Shown here: piece after piece, positions 42,937-55,032 of the stretch
Position numbering within the stretch: the stretch's first letter is position 1
Layout of the letters: every line of letters starts with the position of its first letter
DNA from: Heterostelium multicystogenum
Taxonomy: Eukaryota > Evosea > Eumycetozoa > Acytosteliales > Acytosteliaceae
Assembly (NCBI GenBank): GCA_003667245.1
Contig: RCNN01000026.1
Coordinates: forward strand, 124,001 to 188,000
Length of the DNA: 64,000 nucleotides
Reading direction: 5' to 3'
Program-made: the position numbers and the translations under genes
The notes under the pieces: model-generated
Told to the model about the DNA's origin: nothing
Database searches by the model: none
What the model saw: only the letters and a program-made list of their open reading frames with translations

Positions 42937-43653
42937 TTTTCAAACCGACAACTTGATTGGCTGTGTTTTCAGCAACCAACAAGTCTTTAATAAATAAATA
43001 TATATATTTAATAATATTTAAATATAACTAAATGATTCTTTTTCAAAAGGGTATTAATTACTTTTGAACAGCATTAAGTGATTGCAATCTGAAAGAAAAA
43101 AAAACAAACAAAAGGGCGCCACACAAACTTTTTTTTTATAAATTTAAAAAACACTGTCAGATTTGAATTGTTGATAGATTTAGTTAACAATCTTTTAAAA
43201 TTTAACAAAGTAAGAATTAGTGAATTATTCTCATCTTACCAAACTATGACTCATCTAGAGGAGATTTAATTTTACAATTGTTAGTGAATTGTTTATTTAA
43301 CAAATATCAATCAGCTTGTCAAACAACTACAATTGAACAAAATTGTAATTATATAGTGTTGTTTATTACTTGATACATGTATTTTTATTTCTTTATAGAT
43401 ATTCAGTATTATTAGTTAGTTAGAATACAACAAAGCTGATCTGACGATCTTGTAATTATACAACAGAACTTCAAAACTTTAGTATTTTTTAAAATATTTT
43501 GATCCAAATTTTATTTTTTTTGTGAAACCACTAACTTCATAAAGTGATGATCATTATAAACAACAGAACTGCTGTTTTTTCTTTTTTTATTTTTTAACAT
43601 TTAATATATTAGTTTATTATTTAATTGTTTATTTATCAAACAACTCAACAAGA
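42937..43653. promoter_or_regulatory. divergent promoter region
   Basis: About 700 bases of AT-rich DNA between the DNAJC11 gene (minus) and the pyrophosphatase gene (plus), with A and T runs (for example near 43090 and 43125). No specific element identified. Confidence 0.45.
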
Positions 43654-44430
43654 ATGACTGTTACTACAAAGACTGTTGGTGAGGCTGGTACTCCAGCATT
43701 CCGTGTCTACTTTGTCGATGGTGACGCTGTTGTTTCTCCATTCCACGATGTCCCACTCTGGATCAACGAACAAGCTGCAGTTGCCAACATGTTTGGTCGA
43801 AATCCCACGTGGAACCAACGCCAAGATGGAGATTTCCACCAAGGAGTTGATGAACCCAATCAAGCAAGATGTAAAGGACGGTAAATTGCGTTTTGTTCAC
43901 GATAAATATCCATTCAACTATGGTGCTCTTCCACAAACCTGGGAGAACCCACACCACGTCCACCCAGACACCAATGCCAAGGGTGACAATGATCCCTTGG
44001 ATGCATGCGAGATTGGATCTGCTTTGGGTGTACAAGGTGAGTTCAAGCAAGTTAAGATTCTTGGTGTCTGGGCTATGATCGACGCCGGTGAAACCGACTG
44101 GAAGATTCTCTGCATTGACACTAAGGATCCAATTGCCGACCAAGTCAACACCATCGAAGACGTAGAGCGTCTCTTACCAGGAAAGATCAACGAAGTTTTT
44201 CACTTTCTTGCGTGACTACAAGATCCCAGACGGAAAGGGACCAAACAACTTTGCATTCGACAGCAAATTGCTCGATAAAGGAATTTGCCGTCAAAATCAT
44301 CAACGAAACTCACCAAGAATGGAAACAATTGGTTTCAGGACAAACTGAATCACCACTTGCCATTGAATCAACTGTAACTGGTGTCAAGAAAGTTTGCGGA
44401 AAAGAAACCAAAGCCAAGTTATCTTTATGA
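43654..44430 (+). CDS. ppa1: soluble inorganic pyrophosphatase (family I)
   Basis: Hydrolyses pyrophosphate to phosphate in the cytosol. ATG 43654 starts [27 protein letters not shown] and then, in the next frame, [20 protein letters not shown] (about 43800-43860). [15 protein letters not shown] and the signature [11 protein letters not shown] with metal-binding Asp residues (about 43985-44010) follow, then [19 protein letters not shown]. The end AKLSL-TGA is at 44430. No introns. Three one-base insertions (near 43798, 44205 and 44280) split the gene into frames; each restores a perfectly conserved sequence when ignored, which makes this gene a good indicator of sequence error. Length after correction, about 257 residues, is typical of eukaryotes without a signal peptide. 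Confidence 0.93.
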
Positions 44431-44667
44431 ATTTCCTCCCAGCAATCAAACAACAAAATAAAAGCTAAACTTTAGTTGTAAATACAAAAGATAATCCATC
44501 AAACAACAAAAAAATCTAATAACAGTTTTACTCAATGGAAAGTATTTATTTCAAAATAACAAGGAAAACAAGATTCATTTATTGATTCTTTGATCAATGA
44601 TTAAATCCAGTGGTATCTATTGTATCAGGTTTTCCTCACTGTGAGGTAATACAGGATTTTAATAATA

Positions 44668-46536
44668 CTAGTTAATATTTGGTGATTGTTGATCTGTTGG
44701 TTTGGAGTTTATTGAGCTGTGGTTGGTAGAGCTGCTTGTTTGTTGTTTCAAAACATTCAATTCCTCTCTAAATCTGCTTTCATTGTGAACTTTTTCAATT
44801 GCTGTTGGTGGCAAATGTTCACCAATCTCCATCTTTGCTTTAAGCTGTTCGATTTCCTTTAACTTTCTTCCCAAATTCTTAATTTCTTTTCCATTTGTTC
44901 CTCGGGTGTATATTCTCTGCTTGGTGGTGTTGGTTCCTTTGGAGCTGTCGATGTAGTTGTGGTTGTAGGCTTGCGGTGGCTGGCTTCTTTTCCTTCTTGG
45001 TACCGGAAGCACTGGCTACTGCCAGATGATGCAGCAGCTTGAGCACCATTAGTACCAGGAGCGACATAGATTTTTTGAATCCTGGTGGCAAGTTAGATAC
45101 TGGTGTTTGGTGGAGCAAGTTGAGCAGCAAGTCTTTGGCTGGGTGGAGTGTACTTTTGTGGTGGGGGAGTTAGTCTCCTTCAAGACAGATGGCGATGGGA
45201 AAACAATCTTTTCATCTGGGAAAGCGAGTGGGTTTTTGTGGACGCCAGAAAGCTTGATACAACTCTGGAATCTGTTCTTGATAAACAACAGATCCGTCAT
45301 ATTTGATAACACGAATTCCATGTCAACACGGATTCTGGGTGAAAGAACAGCAGTTAAAAAGTGTACAGAATCAGCAGCCCACTCACTGTAGGTTGCGCAA
45401 TGAGCATGAGTTGAGACAATCTTTTTGTAACGCGTCAGGTCCCAGAAATCCATATCTCCCTGCAAATTACCGAATCCACCAAGACAAAGGAGTTTTCCAT
45501 TTGGCGAGAATCTAATTGTGTTACGTGGCAACGAACCAAAGTCTACGAGGGGAGTACCCTTGATGTTAAACAAAGTGGTGTTGAATGGGTTACCATAGCA
45601 TACAACAAATTGATCGAGCGAAGGTGACCACTTGACGTCGTGAATTGGTCCCTTAATACCCAAGCTGAAGCTGGTGCCATCTAGTGAAAGGAACCACAAA
45701 CCAGTCTCACCATAGTATGATTTTCCAGTCTTGTCAGTGTCGGTAGAGGTATGAATTAAAATATTGGTACCCTTACGGTTCCAAAATACCTTGGCATCAT
45801 TTGCCTTGTAGAAAGAGATGTGCGAAGCGTGTTCGCTGATATTTGGATAGATATAGATACGGCAGAGACCTGGACGCTCCTTCTTCTCGGGAACAAATGT
45901 GGAGAACTTGTAGGGTGAATCACCTGGTGCGAAATCAAATTGGCTGAATATCGGGCAACTTTAGTTTCTTTGCGATCATTCCAATGTTTCTTCCGTTGAA
46001 AAATTGGATTTCATTTTGAACGAGACGACCAGCCAACATTTCGTCGTCGGTCCACTTGATAAGTGGCCAGTTCTCAGAGTTACAATGCTTCTGAGATGTT
46101 TTGTAGGTGATAGCACCTGTGCTAAGATCCCAGACGAGTAAATTGTTCTCGTTGTTGTTTGCCTCGGAACAACGCTCCCATGTCAAGAGGAATGAGTTGG
46201 CTGGCGAGAAACTGACATAGACTACGTTGGCACGCTCGATTTTCAGTTGCAATGATCCATTATCGGAACGATGCACCAAATATATTGAGAGTGAACGTAT
46301 GCAATCAATGAACCATCTCTGCTGTACTCTATATGCTTGAAATCACCAGCACCGCTGTCTACCGATAGAAGTGAAGCGTCTTTTCCATATTTTGGTGAAG
46401 TCTGCGACTGCAAGATGTTCTTTGAACGCAATGATATTTGTAAAGCTGGTGTAGAAGCAGCTCCGATTGCTGCCGATGTAGAGATCGATGCAGCAGCAGA
46501 TGAAGTAGTAGAAGTTGTTGAAGTTGTCGAAGTCAT
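44668..46536 (-). CDS. eif2a: eukaryotic translation initiation factor 2A (eIF2A)
   Basis: WD-propeller factor that can bring initiator tRNA to the 40S subunit independently of eIF2. ATG 46536 opens a Ser/Thr-rich leader (MTSTTSTTSTTSS); propeller blades include LQISLRSKNILQ, VYVSFSPANSFLLTWERC (about 46170-46220), LLVWDLSTGAI, and GPIHDVKWSPSLDQFVVCYG with DFGSLPRNTIRFSPNGKLLC and GFGNLQGDMDFWDL (about 45430-45640), which match eIF2A strongly. A Pro-rich linker and the C-terminal helical region with KNLGRKLKEIEQLKAKMEIG (about 44820-44880) complete the architecture. Frameshifts occur near 46250, 45940, 45720, 45370, 45080 and 45000. The stop at 44668 follows QQSPNIN. Confidence 0.9.
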
Positions 46537-47612
46537 CAAAAGATTTGAACCGGTTTGGATTTCCTATTATTCCTATTACAATAAAAATATTCTTCTTTGA
46601 AATCTGATTATTACTAGTAGTATATTAATAATTTGAAAAATAATTATAAAGACAATAACGATCTAATAATTAATATTCAGAATTCACAAGCAGATATATA
46701 TTAGTATTAAATTTCGATCTTTTTATCTATGATGTTATTGCTCATTTCATTACCTTATAATTAAATTTATTCTTGTAGATTTGATCTTTTTTGTTTTTCT
46801 CTGAGTAGTAAGTAAATAAGTTATAATACAACAACAATGATAATTTGGTGTTAGATGATGATTCTGTTATTATTATTATTATTATAGGTGAGTTATCTAC
46901 TACTACTTCTACTTCTTACTTCTACACTGCGTATATCACAAACACTAACAACAAAAAACAATCTATCTCTATCTATCTATCTATTAATAATAGTAGGTTG
47001 TTGGTTGTTGTTATTTGTCAAACTTATTGAATTCAAACGTTTAAAAAAAAACTATTAGTGTTTAGAATTTTTATTTTATTTTATTTTAATTTTCATTTAA
47101 AAGGAACTTCATAACTATTTTCATGAAAAGACACCTTCCCCCGTTGCCCTGTTGGATAAAATGATTTGATTTATAATTACTTCCATAAATCATATTATAA
47201 CACTGTTTTAATAAATAATAATAATAATGGTACTTTGATTATTTTGTTAAGAAACTTAGAAATAGGTTAGGTTGATTTATTATTCCCAAGAATCCACCAT
47301 CATCTCTGTTTCATCTATTTCTGAGTTTGTTGTTGTTGTTTAGGGACATAAATATATTTAAATAATTGAATACAATTTAGTATAAATGTCAATATGTAAG
47401 TTGGGTTGTGGTGTTTAGACAACCTTGAAAATAAGATTGAGCTCAATGTTAATTAAAAAATTAATATGCAAAAAAACAACAAGAGCTGCACTATTTACAC
47501 ACGACAATTGCATAAACGTATAATTAATAATACATTGAGACAAAACCTTGATTTATTTTAATAGTTAGATTTATTATTATTATAAATATAGAGTATTATT
47601 ATATTAATAATC
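46537..47612. other. 1 kb intergenic region with simple repeats
   Basis: AT-rich spacer between the eIF2A gene (minus) and the BSD gene (plus). It contains an (ATT)n run at about 46866-46886, a (CTAT)n run at about 46962-46984 and an isolated C-rich string at about 47133-47145. No gene seen. Confidence 0.6.
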
Positions 47613-48925
47613 ATGTTCAGCTCATTTAAGAATTTATCTTTGTTTTTCAACAACTGTTACGCCTGTTGAGCAACAGCAGCAACAACAACAACAACAGAGT
47701 ACTGACGAGTTGTTGAGTGCAGAAGATCATGAGAAAAGCAACACTACGACAACGAGTAATAATAAGACAATTGAAAAGTTGACAAACGTTGTTTCATCCT
47801 CTGGTGATACTTTCAAAATGCTAGGATGTATGTACATCGATTCATAAATGAAAGTCAGGCACAATTGAATTGGAGATATGATATTAATGTTGATTGTTTA
47901 TTGTGAAACCTAGCTAAGTTCTCTATGTGGACATCGAATGTAATCACCAAGATAGATGAGGAAAGAAAGAAACTGATGGAAGAAACAGAGAAGAATGATA
48001 AGATAAACCGAGTTTTGAAAAGAGAGACTCCCACCTTGGATGGATTTCAAGTTGGAAGATAAAGATCTTCAAAAAGAAGCGGTTGATAAAATATTGGATA
48101 TTAAAATGGTAGATATAGTCATCAATTGCTAGCGTTATTATTAACTTGACTGATTTGTTAATGTTGGTATTCAAATTCAGAGCAAAAAGACTTTCTTACA
48201 ATCACCACCGATTGACTCTGACTATTGTCAGGAGTTTGATGATTTCCTCATTCAAATAGCAACAGCATCGCTAAAGTACGATAAACAACTTGAAAAGATT
48301 AGATTTATAATGGTACCAAGATTGTATGTATAGTTTTGATCAACACTGCTCATTGAGATGCTAACATGATTGGTGGTTAACTCTTAGTATATCGGAGGAG
48401 CAGTTTTGGAAGAATTGGTATTATAGAGTATCATTGATAAGAAAAGAATATAATATTATAGATGGGCTCAATGATAGAGTCGTAAAGAGTACCGCAATCA
48501 AGGACGAAACGGATGACTCAACAAGCACCAGCAATCCCACCTCTTTCAGTTCACCTGCAACTTCTAAACCAAATAGCGACACTGATATTAGCAATTGGGA
48601 AAAGGAACTACTAAATGAACTCGATGGATTCAATAATGAGGATCTGGTTGTTGATTTGTCAATGAACAACGATTTACTTGATGATTTAGATCAAGAAATA
48701 GATGAAGCCCATGAGCCACTTGAAGATAGTGGTGATCAGACAGATGAGATAAACAATAGTGTACATAATACCAGTATAAATCAACTAAAAGATGAAGAAA
48801 GCGACTCTTTGGATTCGATTATAGATGAAGAACTAAAAAGAGAAGCAGATCTTTTGAAAATGACTCCACCAGTGATGGATTCCGACGACGAATTAATGAA
48901 AGAAATTGAGTCGGAGATATCATAA
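47613..48925 (+). CDS. BSD-domain protein (SYAP1-like)
   Basis: ATG 47613 (MFSSFKNLSLFFNN), a Gln run, a Ser/Thr-rich stretch with SSSGDTFKMLG, an intron (about 47830-47915), then FSMWTSNVITKIDEERKKLM. The BSD domain spans about 48180-48450 over two further introns: KKTFLQSPPIDSDYCQEFDD, KIRFIMVPRL and SEEQFWKNWYYRVSLIRK, the last being the hallmark FW..Y..R..LI motif of BSD domains. The C-terminal half (to TAA 48925) is acidic and Ser-rich with NWEKELLNELDG and repeated DD/EE pairs. The layout is like synapse-associated protein 1 and plant BSD proteins. Function of this group in amoebae is not known. Frameshift near 48045. Confidence 0.8.
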
Positions 48926-50142
48926 TATTTCACAATGCATATTTTATGAAGAATAAATTTAGCTTGTTATTTGCAAACTGCATCAGCACGTGCATCAAGT
49001 TGATATTACAGAGTAGTAATGGTTGCAATGACCAGCTTTGAACTACCTAATCAGCAGTAACAGATTGAAGATAATACTGTTAAAGTACAATCTTTGCCAC
49101 GTTCATACTATTTTCAGTGCAATGGGGTGATGATTTTGTTGGAAAATTTCAGTGCTAAAAAGTATCATTTTAAAATATTTCGCTGAAATTGTTGTGTGAT
49201 CAAACCATATTGATGTTAATTATTTTTGACTTCCAACTCCCATATAATTGCGAAGTGATCAAAAATTAATTAAATTACCATCATTAACATAGACAGTGAT
49301 ATTTTTACATCTCTTTATTCTTGTTGTTTTTGGTTAAGCTCCCTTCTTTTACTCTTATATGGGTAATTTAACTTTTTTATAAATAAAGAAAGTGAGAAAA
49401 GCTATAGAGAGTGTATGTAATTCTAAAAAAGGTTATATTGAATAAGATATCATAGTTAGTTTTTAGTTAATATTGTTTTCTTGCTTGATTTTAATATTTA
49501 ATTTATACATTTATTTCCATTTATATTTTTACATAGACATCAATCAAATTTAATATATAGAAAGCAAATCAATCTAAAGTTTATTTCATTTTTAAATCTT
49601 ACCCACTGCTTTCTTTCTTTAATAATAGTAATATAAGTTTAACATATCAAACACAAAAACCAACCAAACATAAACTCTAACACGTTAATAAACTCCCCAC
49701 ATCATACCAATAACAACAACACATATCAATTCCAATTCATTTTCCTACTTTAAGAGTTGGCAATCTAACTAAAATAATAAAAACTAAACAACACCCTTTT
49801 GAGTTTAACAATAAAAGTCAAACTACTACTACTTTTGTTAACATCAATCAATCAACCAACTGACCAATCAATCAATCACTCAATCAATTTAAACAATCAA
49901 ACTAATCAAACAAATCAATCAGTTGTTATTGCTTAATTGATGTAAATATAGTAATAATAATATATTTCATTATAACCTATCCTATTTTAGATTTGGATAT
50001 AATAGTAATAACTTCCAATTTTAATATTTGATTAATAGTCATTGAAATATTTATAGAAATTTCAAGGATAAAGAAATTGGATCCAAACTTTACTGTTCAG
50101 ACGACAAGTTGAGACATTGGTCTAAAGCCAGTTAATGAGAAA
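48926..50142. other. 1.2 kb intergenic region
   Basis: AT-rich DNA. An imperfect inverted repeat at about 49213-49290 (TTAATTATTTTTGA against TCAAAAATTAATTA, with CTTC/GAAG next to them) could fold. A stretch of TCAATCAA-type repeats occupies about 49845-49920. No open frame of note. It should contain the promoter of the RBR gene. Confidence 0.55.
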
Positions 50143-51669
50143 ATGATAGAGATTATAAGTAACACTTCACATACTCCAACAAATACAACAACTATTCCAA
50201 CTCCACCTCCGCTCCCTCCAGCAAAATCAGTTGGAGGTTATAAATATAAAAACAAAGCGAGAACAATGGAAACAATAGAAGCAACCAACGATATTACTTT
50301 TATAAATTTAAATAGAAGTAATCATAACAACAACAATAGTATAGAAATAGAAGAAGAAGAGATAAATAATTTTCCAATGGATCCATTTTTATTTTTGGAT
50401 TATCAACCTGTAGATGAAATAAAGACCTCCACAGTAACAACAACAACAACAACTCTGGCCAACATTACAGTGTCAATGTCTGATACTTTGGCCACAAACA
50501 GTGTTACAAACAGCGATGTATTCGATACAACTTACCATGTAAGCGGAGGAGAATGTCCCATTTGTTTGGAAGAATACGATTATTTAGTTGCTTTTCCATA
50601 TTGTAAACATGCTATTGCACAAGTTGCACTGAGCTTCACCTTAGAGAACAAGTTTGGCGATACAAAGGAAAGAAGTTGACTTGTCCATTCCCTGGATGCA
50701 CACATTCCTTGATTACAGATGACCAATTCAATGTAATAATATTGTATTAGATTCGTTTGTTGTTGGAGTTGATAACTAATATTCTTTAATTATAATATAG
50801 GCAAAATATTTAGATAAAGTATCATTTGATAAATGGGAATTGTATAAAATTATAAATAGTAAAGTGTATGGTGATAAGAATATTATATTCTGCATAAGTT
50901 TGTTTCCATCCCATTAGCAAACCAAGTGGGACTGATATGACCATCGTCTGTGACAATAGCGAGTGTAATTTGGAAATGTGTTTTGATTGCGCCACAGTAT
51001 CACATCCCGGAATGAGCTGTGAGGAAAAACAAAACCATATATTTGAAAACCTTTCGGAAGAAGAAAAGAAGTCATTGAAATATTTAGAAACAGAGCAATA
51101 CAAAGGCTGTCCGAAATGCGGTATCACCACCTACAAAGAAGATGGCTGTGAATATGTATATTGTTTTAGCTTGTGGTCATCAATTGTAAGTTAAATATTT
51201 CTTAACAACCAATGCACACTGGTTTTCTGAGAGTTTGAACTAATGGCTCTAATTTTATATTAGTTGTTATTTCTGTTTGGAGCCACATGATCATAATCTA
51301 TCTACTCATGTGCATGGTCCGAGATACATTGCTCCAAAGAATGATAATAGCTATTTCCACTATGGTCGTCGCAGAGGATTCTTCGAACGACATCGCAATA
51401 TCAAGCAAGCAGCCACTTGCATAGCAGTAGGTTTCGGTGCCATTGTACTTGGTCCACCAACGGTGCTTGTTGGTGCAGTACCTTATGCAACCTATAAATT
51501 AGTGACACACGTGAGAAAGGTGATCAAGCAGCGAAAACTGACACAGAAGAAATGTGATTTCGACAACTGGGTGAGAGAGGAAAAGAAGAGAAGAGAAGCT
51601 TTGGGACTGGAAGTCTCTGACTATATCACTGAAAACTATAACAAAATAAATAATGTAAAATCAACATAG
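50143..51669 (+). CDS. RBR-type E3 ubiquitin ligase with a C-terminal membrane segment
   Basis: From ATG 50143 a Pro/Thr and Asn-rich leader of about 140 residues; then RING1, starting ECPICLEEYDYLVAFPYCKH (about 50550-50610), continuing across a frameshift to CPFPGCTHSLI. An intron (about 50733-50800) precedes LDKVSFDKWELYKI. The IBR part includes CDNSECNLEMCFDCATVSH (about 50945-51000), and RING2 is GCPKCGITTYKEDGCEYVYC (about 51105-51160), where the Cys of DGC is the expected ubiquitin-accepting residue; another intron near 51187-51263 leads to CYFCLEPHDH. The tail has a hydrophobic segment CIAVGFGAIVLGPPTVLVGA (about 51418-51480), so the ligase is probably membrane-bound, like RNF19 or RNF144 types. 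Frameshifts near 50610, 50920 and 51165. Confidence 0.85.
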
Positions 51670-51936
51670 ACAACCGTTGATTTTATTATTGTTGGTTGTT
51701 TTTTTTTAAAAATATATTTACAAACTCTTTTATTACTATCTATAATCTGCTCGATATCCGAATTACCTCTTGCTTCTGCCTCTGTCTGTTTGTTTTATCG
51801 TTTAAACTATGACATAGTATTGTCCACTTTGTTGTTGCTATCTGTTTATCTGTATTGATGCTAGATATCTTTCTAATTTAATGAACAAAATATACTTTAC
51901 AGCAATGTGTGTAAGAAGGTTGATTATTATGATTCA

Positions 51937-52467
51937 TTATTGCTCTTGTTTGGGTGGACTCTGTGTGCTATTGTTGAACTGTTGTGGTGGAGCTGGTGGG
52001 AAAGCATGTGGATTGAAATTCATGTTGGGTGGTTGAAGAGGCATTGTTGGTTGTACACCTGGTGGAGGTGGTGGGAAAGCAAATTGGCCAGGTGGCATCA
52101 TTGGAGGCATATTGAATTGACCAGGAACCATATTTGGTGGGAGTAAACCTGGTTGCATACCGAAGGGTGGCATTATTGGTACTGTATTCAAAGAGATTTG
52201 TAAGTATATTATGACAGGTTCATCTTTCTTTAGCTGCAAAGATTTCATCATTGTAGAGTCATCAAGCACCAATCATGTATTATATAATAAGTACTTACCT
52301 TGACCAGCTTTTTGTTGCATTTGAGATTTATACCAGTCAGCTTCGAATTGTTTATAGTAGAAGGTGACTGCCTGTTGATGTACCTTACCGATAGTATGTG
52401 ATTTTCTCACCGATGGTGAGTCATGTGTTAGATACTTATCACAATATTCACAATAGTATTTAGGCAT
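51937..52467 (-). CDS. snrpC: U1 small nuclear ribonucleoprotein C
   Basis: Part of the U1 snRNP; its zinc finger stabilises pairing of U1 snRNA with the 5' splice site. Exon 1 from ATG 52467 reads [20 protein letters not shown] then [14 protein letters not shown], a C2H2 finger almost identical to other U1-C proteins. An intron of about 125 bases (about 52175-52300, GTAAGT...ATACAG) follows the conserved [10 protein letters not shown] region. Exon 2 is a Pro/Met/Gly-rich tail ([20 protein letters not shown] and similar), typical of the family, ending at 51937. The frame is intact. Confidence 0.95.
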
Positions 52468-52720
52468 GATCTTATAAATAATAGATATAATATATATATT
52501 AAAAGGGATTGAGTATGATGATCAAACAACAAAAGTTGATTGTTTAAAAATATGTTGATGATTCTCCAAATGAATTCATGTAAAAAAATCAAAATAAAAT
52601 TAATTTTAAATATATTGACACTTTCGTTTCAATCGGCAGTTGTTCATTGCAGACACTATCATTATTACCTACGACTACTACTACTTCTCCTCTTATATAT
52701 TTATAATACATAATTAAAGA

Positions 52721-53424
52721 ATGAGCAACACAAAGAGATCTAGACCAAATATATTGGTATGACTCAAATGCAGGCAAGCAGGAAAGCAGGCAGGCAGCAG
52801 AATGTTAATTATCATGATAGTTGGTTATTAATTAATGGTTCTAATAGATTACAGGTACACCAGGTACTGGTAAGACTTCACTAGCAGAGATATTGGCAAA
52901 TACACACGACTTTAAGCATGTTGATATCGGTGCATTGGTAAAGGAAAAAGAACTCCATGACGGTTGGGATGATGAGTTGGAATGTTTTTATTTGGATGAG
53001 GACAAAGTTTGCGATGAATTGGAGGAAGTTATGAACAAAGGTGGTGTTATTGTAGATCATCATGGATGTGAATGGTTCCCAGAGAGATGGTTCGACTTGG
53101 TCATCGTTTTACGTACTGATACAGACCTTTTATTCAAGAGATATCAAAAGAGGTTTGTATACGATCTGATCGAAAGCTAGATTGGGAATATATAATAATA
53201 TATGGTAGTAAGAATACTAACCATTTCTCATTAACAATCATAGAAATTATAATGATAAAAAGATTGAAAACAATATTGATTGTGAAATTATTCAAATGAT
53301 TTTGGAAGAAGCAAGAAACTCATATAAACACGAAATCGTAAAGGAATTGATTTCAAATACTATCGAAGACAACGAACGTAACCAACAGATAATTGGTGAA
53401 TGGATCAACTCTTGGAAACAATAA
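52721..53424 (+). CDS. ak6: adenylate kinase 6 / Fap7 (18S rRNA maturation)
   Basis: Nuclear ATPase/adenylate kinase needed for the last cleavage of 18S rRNA. Exon 1 (ATG 52721) reads MSNTKRSRPNIL; an intron of about 95 bases ends TAATAG at about 52849; exon 2 continues ITGTPGTGKTSLAEILA, the P-loop. HVDIGALVKEKELHDGWDDE and VIVDHHGCEWFPERWFDLVI are highly conserved in AK6. VLRTDTDLLFKRYQKRGY follows across a frameshift near 53155, then an intron (about 53180-53242) and the C-terminal helical part ending IIGEWINSWKQ at 53424. Length of about 175 residues is typical. The first intron contains a short AGCAGG-type repeat. Confidence 0.92.
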
Positions 53425-53538
53425 ATACAAATATTCCTGGATTTAGTTTAGAAAATTATTTTATTGTAATGGTATAAGTATTTATATAATATTATAATTC
53501 AGTAATATTAGTATTATTATTATGGTTTTGGAACAAAG

Positions 53539-55032
53539 TTAGCATATTTGATGGTTTGTTCTTGTAAATTTAAGTTTCATAGATTTGGCGATGAAATTAG
53601 CAACATCAATGTTTTCAACATTGGCACGAATATGGTCTTCATGTAAATCGTCATCTTCTCCACTGTAGTAGTAGTAGAGGTTAACGTCTACACCAGTATG
53701 TCCACCGGTGGTAAATCCAACATTGGCACGTCTGCTGATGTATTGGCCAAGGAATTGTTCGAAACTCCAAACAGTGCTGTCAGTTCTTGGGGTTGCAAAG
53801 TGCATCAACAATTTCATCTCTTCGGCGGTAAAGTTGACTGTGATACCATTGGCGTGAGCATTTACATAGTCAGTGATAATTGTTTCGTTGATGTCTGGGA
53901 AAAGAGTAGTGTTAAATAAATTGGTGGCCATATAGTGAGCGGAGGCATTGAATTTCAACAAGATCTCTGGGTGCCATTCGTATGATGGGTAGACATTTGG
54001 ATCGGATTGCATTCCAAGTGTAATACCACCGGTTTCATGATCGGCGGTTACAATAACCATGGTGTTTCCATCCTTCTTGGCAAAGTCGATTACGGTCTGG
54101 AAGGCTTGATCGAATTGCATGGTTTCCCAAATTTGACCAACGGCGTCATTTGAGTGAGCAGCAATGTCAATTTGAGATCCTTCGACCATCAATAAAAATC
54201 CATTCTCGTTGTTTTGGTTAATCAATTCTAATGATTTGACTGTCATTTCGTTCAAAGTTGGGACATCGATTTTTTGAGTGATACGATCGATTTCGTATGG
54301 CATATCGTAGTCTACAAAGACACCCAAGATTTTTCCACTGTCAACTTTCAACATATCCTCACGGTTAAATACTACGTTGTAGTTGTTTGTAGTGTTGGCG
54401 GCGCTTTGATAAACACTTTTTTCAAAGTAGAGAGCACCTCCACCCAAGGCAACAGTTAAGTTTTTCTCAAGCAACTGGCTGATGATGAAGTTTTCATATT
54501 TACGACTGGTTGCATGGGAGAAGAAACAAGCTGGAGTAGCATCTGAGATACGAGTGGTAACAGCGACACCAGTTCTGATTCCTTTTGATTGGGCAGCTTC
54601 GAACAGGGTTCCTAATGGTTTCTTACTTACTGGGTCAACACTGATAGCTCCGTTGTATGACTTGTGACCAGTGGCATAGGCTGTGGCTCCTGCAGCAGAG
54701 TCTGTTACCAACGAGTCAGACGAGTAAGTTCGAACGGTTCCAACTAAATACTTGTCCAAATTCAAAGAAGTAGCATTGTTCTTGAGGCGGTTGGCAGCAC
54801 GTGCCATTGTTGCTGCAGCAGGTCCAAATCCATCACCAATCATGAAAATAATATTCAATGGTTTTTTTACGTTATCATGATGTTCGTCCTTGTCTCTGGA
54901 TCTTGGAATGAGGAAAGCCAACAACAAAATTAAGAGTGCCACCAGAAATATACCGATGATGGCAATAATAATTTTTTTTCTCCTTGAAGATCGCTTCTGA
55001 CTGTTAAATTCAACATCAAATTCATTAGTCAT
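53539..55032 (-). CDS. alkaline phosphatase, type II membrane protein
   Basis: An intact 497-codon gene. A short cytoplasmic N-terminus with basic residues (KRSSRRKK) is followed by one transmembrane helix (about residues 20-43, IIIAIIGIFLVALLILLLAF); no cleavable signal peptide is evident, so the enzyme should face the lumen or outside. Catalytic elements: metal-binding Asp in FMIGDGFG, nucleophile Ser in VTDSAAGATAYATG, VEGSQIDIAAH, TADHETGG and TGGHTGVD. Phosphate monoester hydrolysis; N-glycosylation sequons (NNT, NLT, NTT, NFT) are present. Yeast Pho8 has the same topology. No introns and no frameshift, unlike most neighbours. Confidence 0.96.
   Translation of the reverse strand: MTNEFDVEFNSQKRSSRRKKIIIAIIGIFLVALLILLLAFLIPRSRDKDEHHDNVKKPLNIIFMIGDGFGPAAATMARAANRLKNNATSLNLDKYLVGTVRTYSSDSLVTDSAAGATAYATGHKSYNGAISVDPVSKKPLGTLFEAAQSKGIRTGVAVTTRISDATPACFFSHATSRKYENFIISQLLEKNLTVALGGGALYFEKSVYQSAANTTNNYNVVFNREDMLKVDSGKILGVFVDYDMPYEIDRITQKIDVPTLNEMTVKSLELINQNNENGFLLMVEGSQIDIAAHSNDAVGQIWETMQFDQAFQTVIDFAKKDGNTMVIVTADHETGGITLGMQSDPNVYPSYEWHPEILLKFNASAHYMATNLFNTTLFPDINETIITDYVNAHANGITVNFTAEEMKLLMHFATPRTDSTVWSFEQFLGQYISRRANVGFTTGGHTGVDVNLYYYYSGEDDDLHEDHIRANVENIDVANFIAKSMKLKFTRTNHQIC

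Noticed and set aside
46845..47030. 61-codon frame over ATT and CTAT repeats
   Set aside because: Made of simple repeats; no start context or motif.
49213..49290. Imperfect AT-rich inverted repeat as an RNA gene
   Set aside because: Stem is almost purely A/T with mismatches; expected by chance in such DNA.
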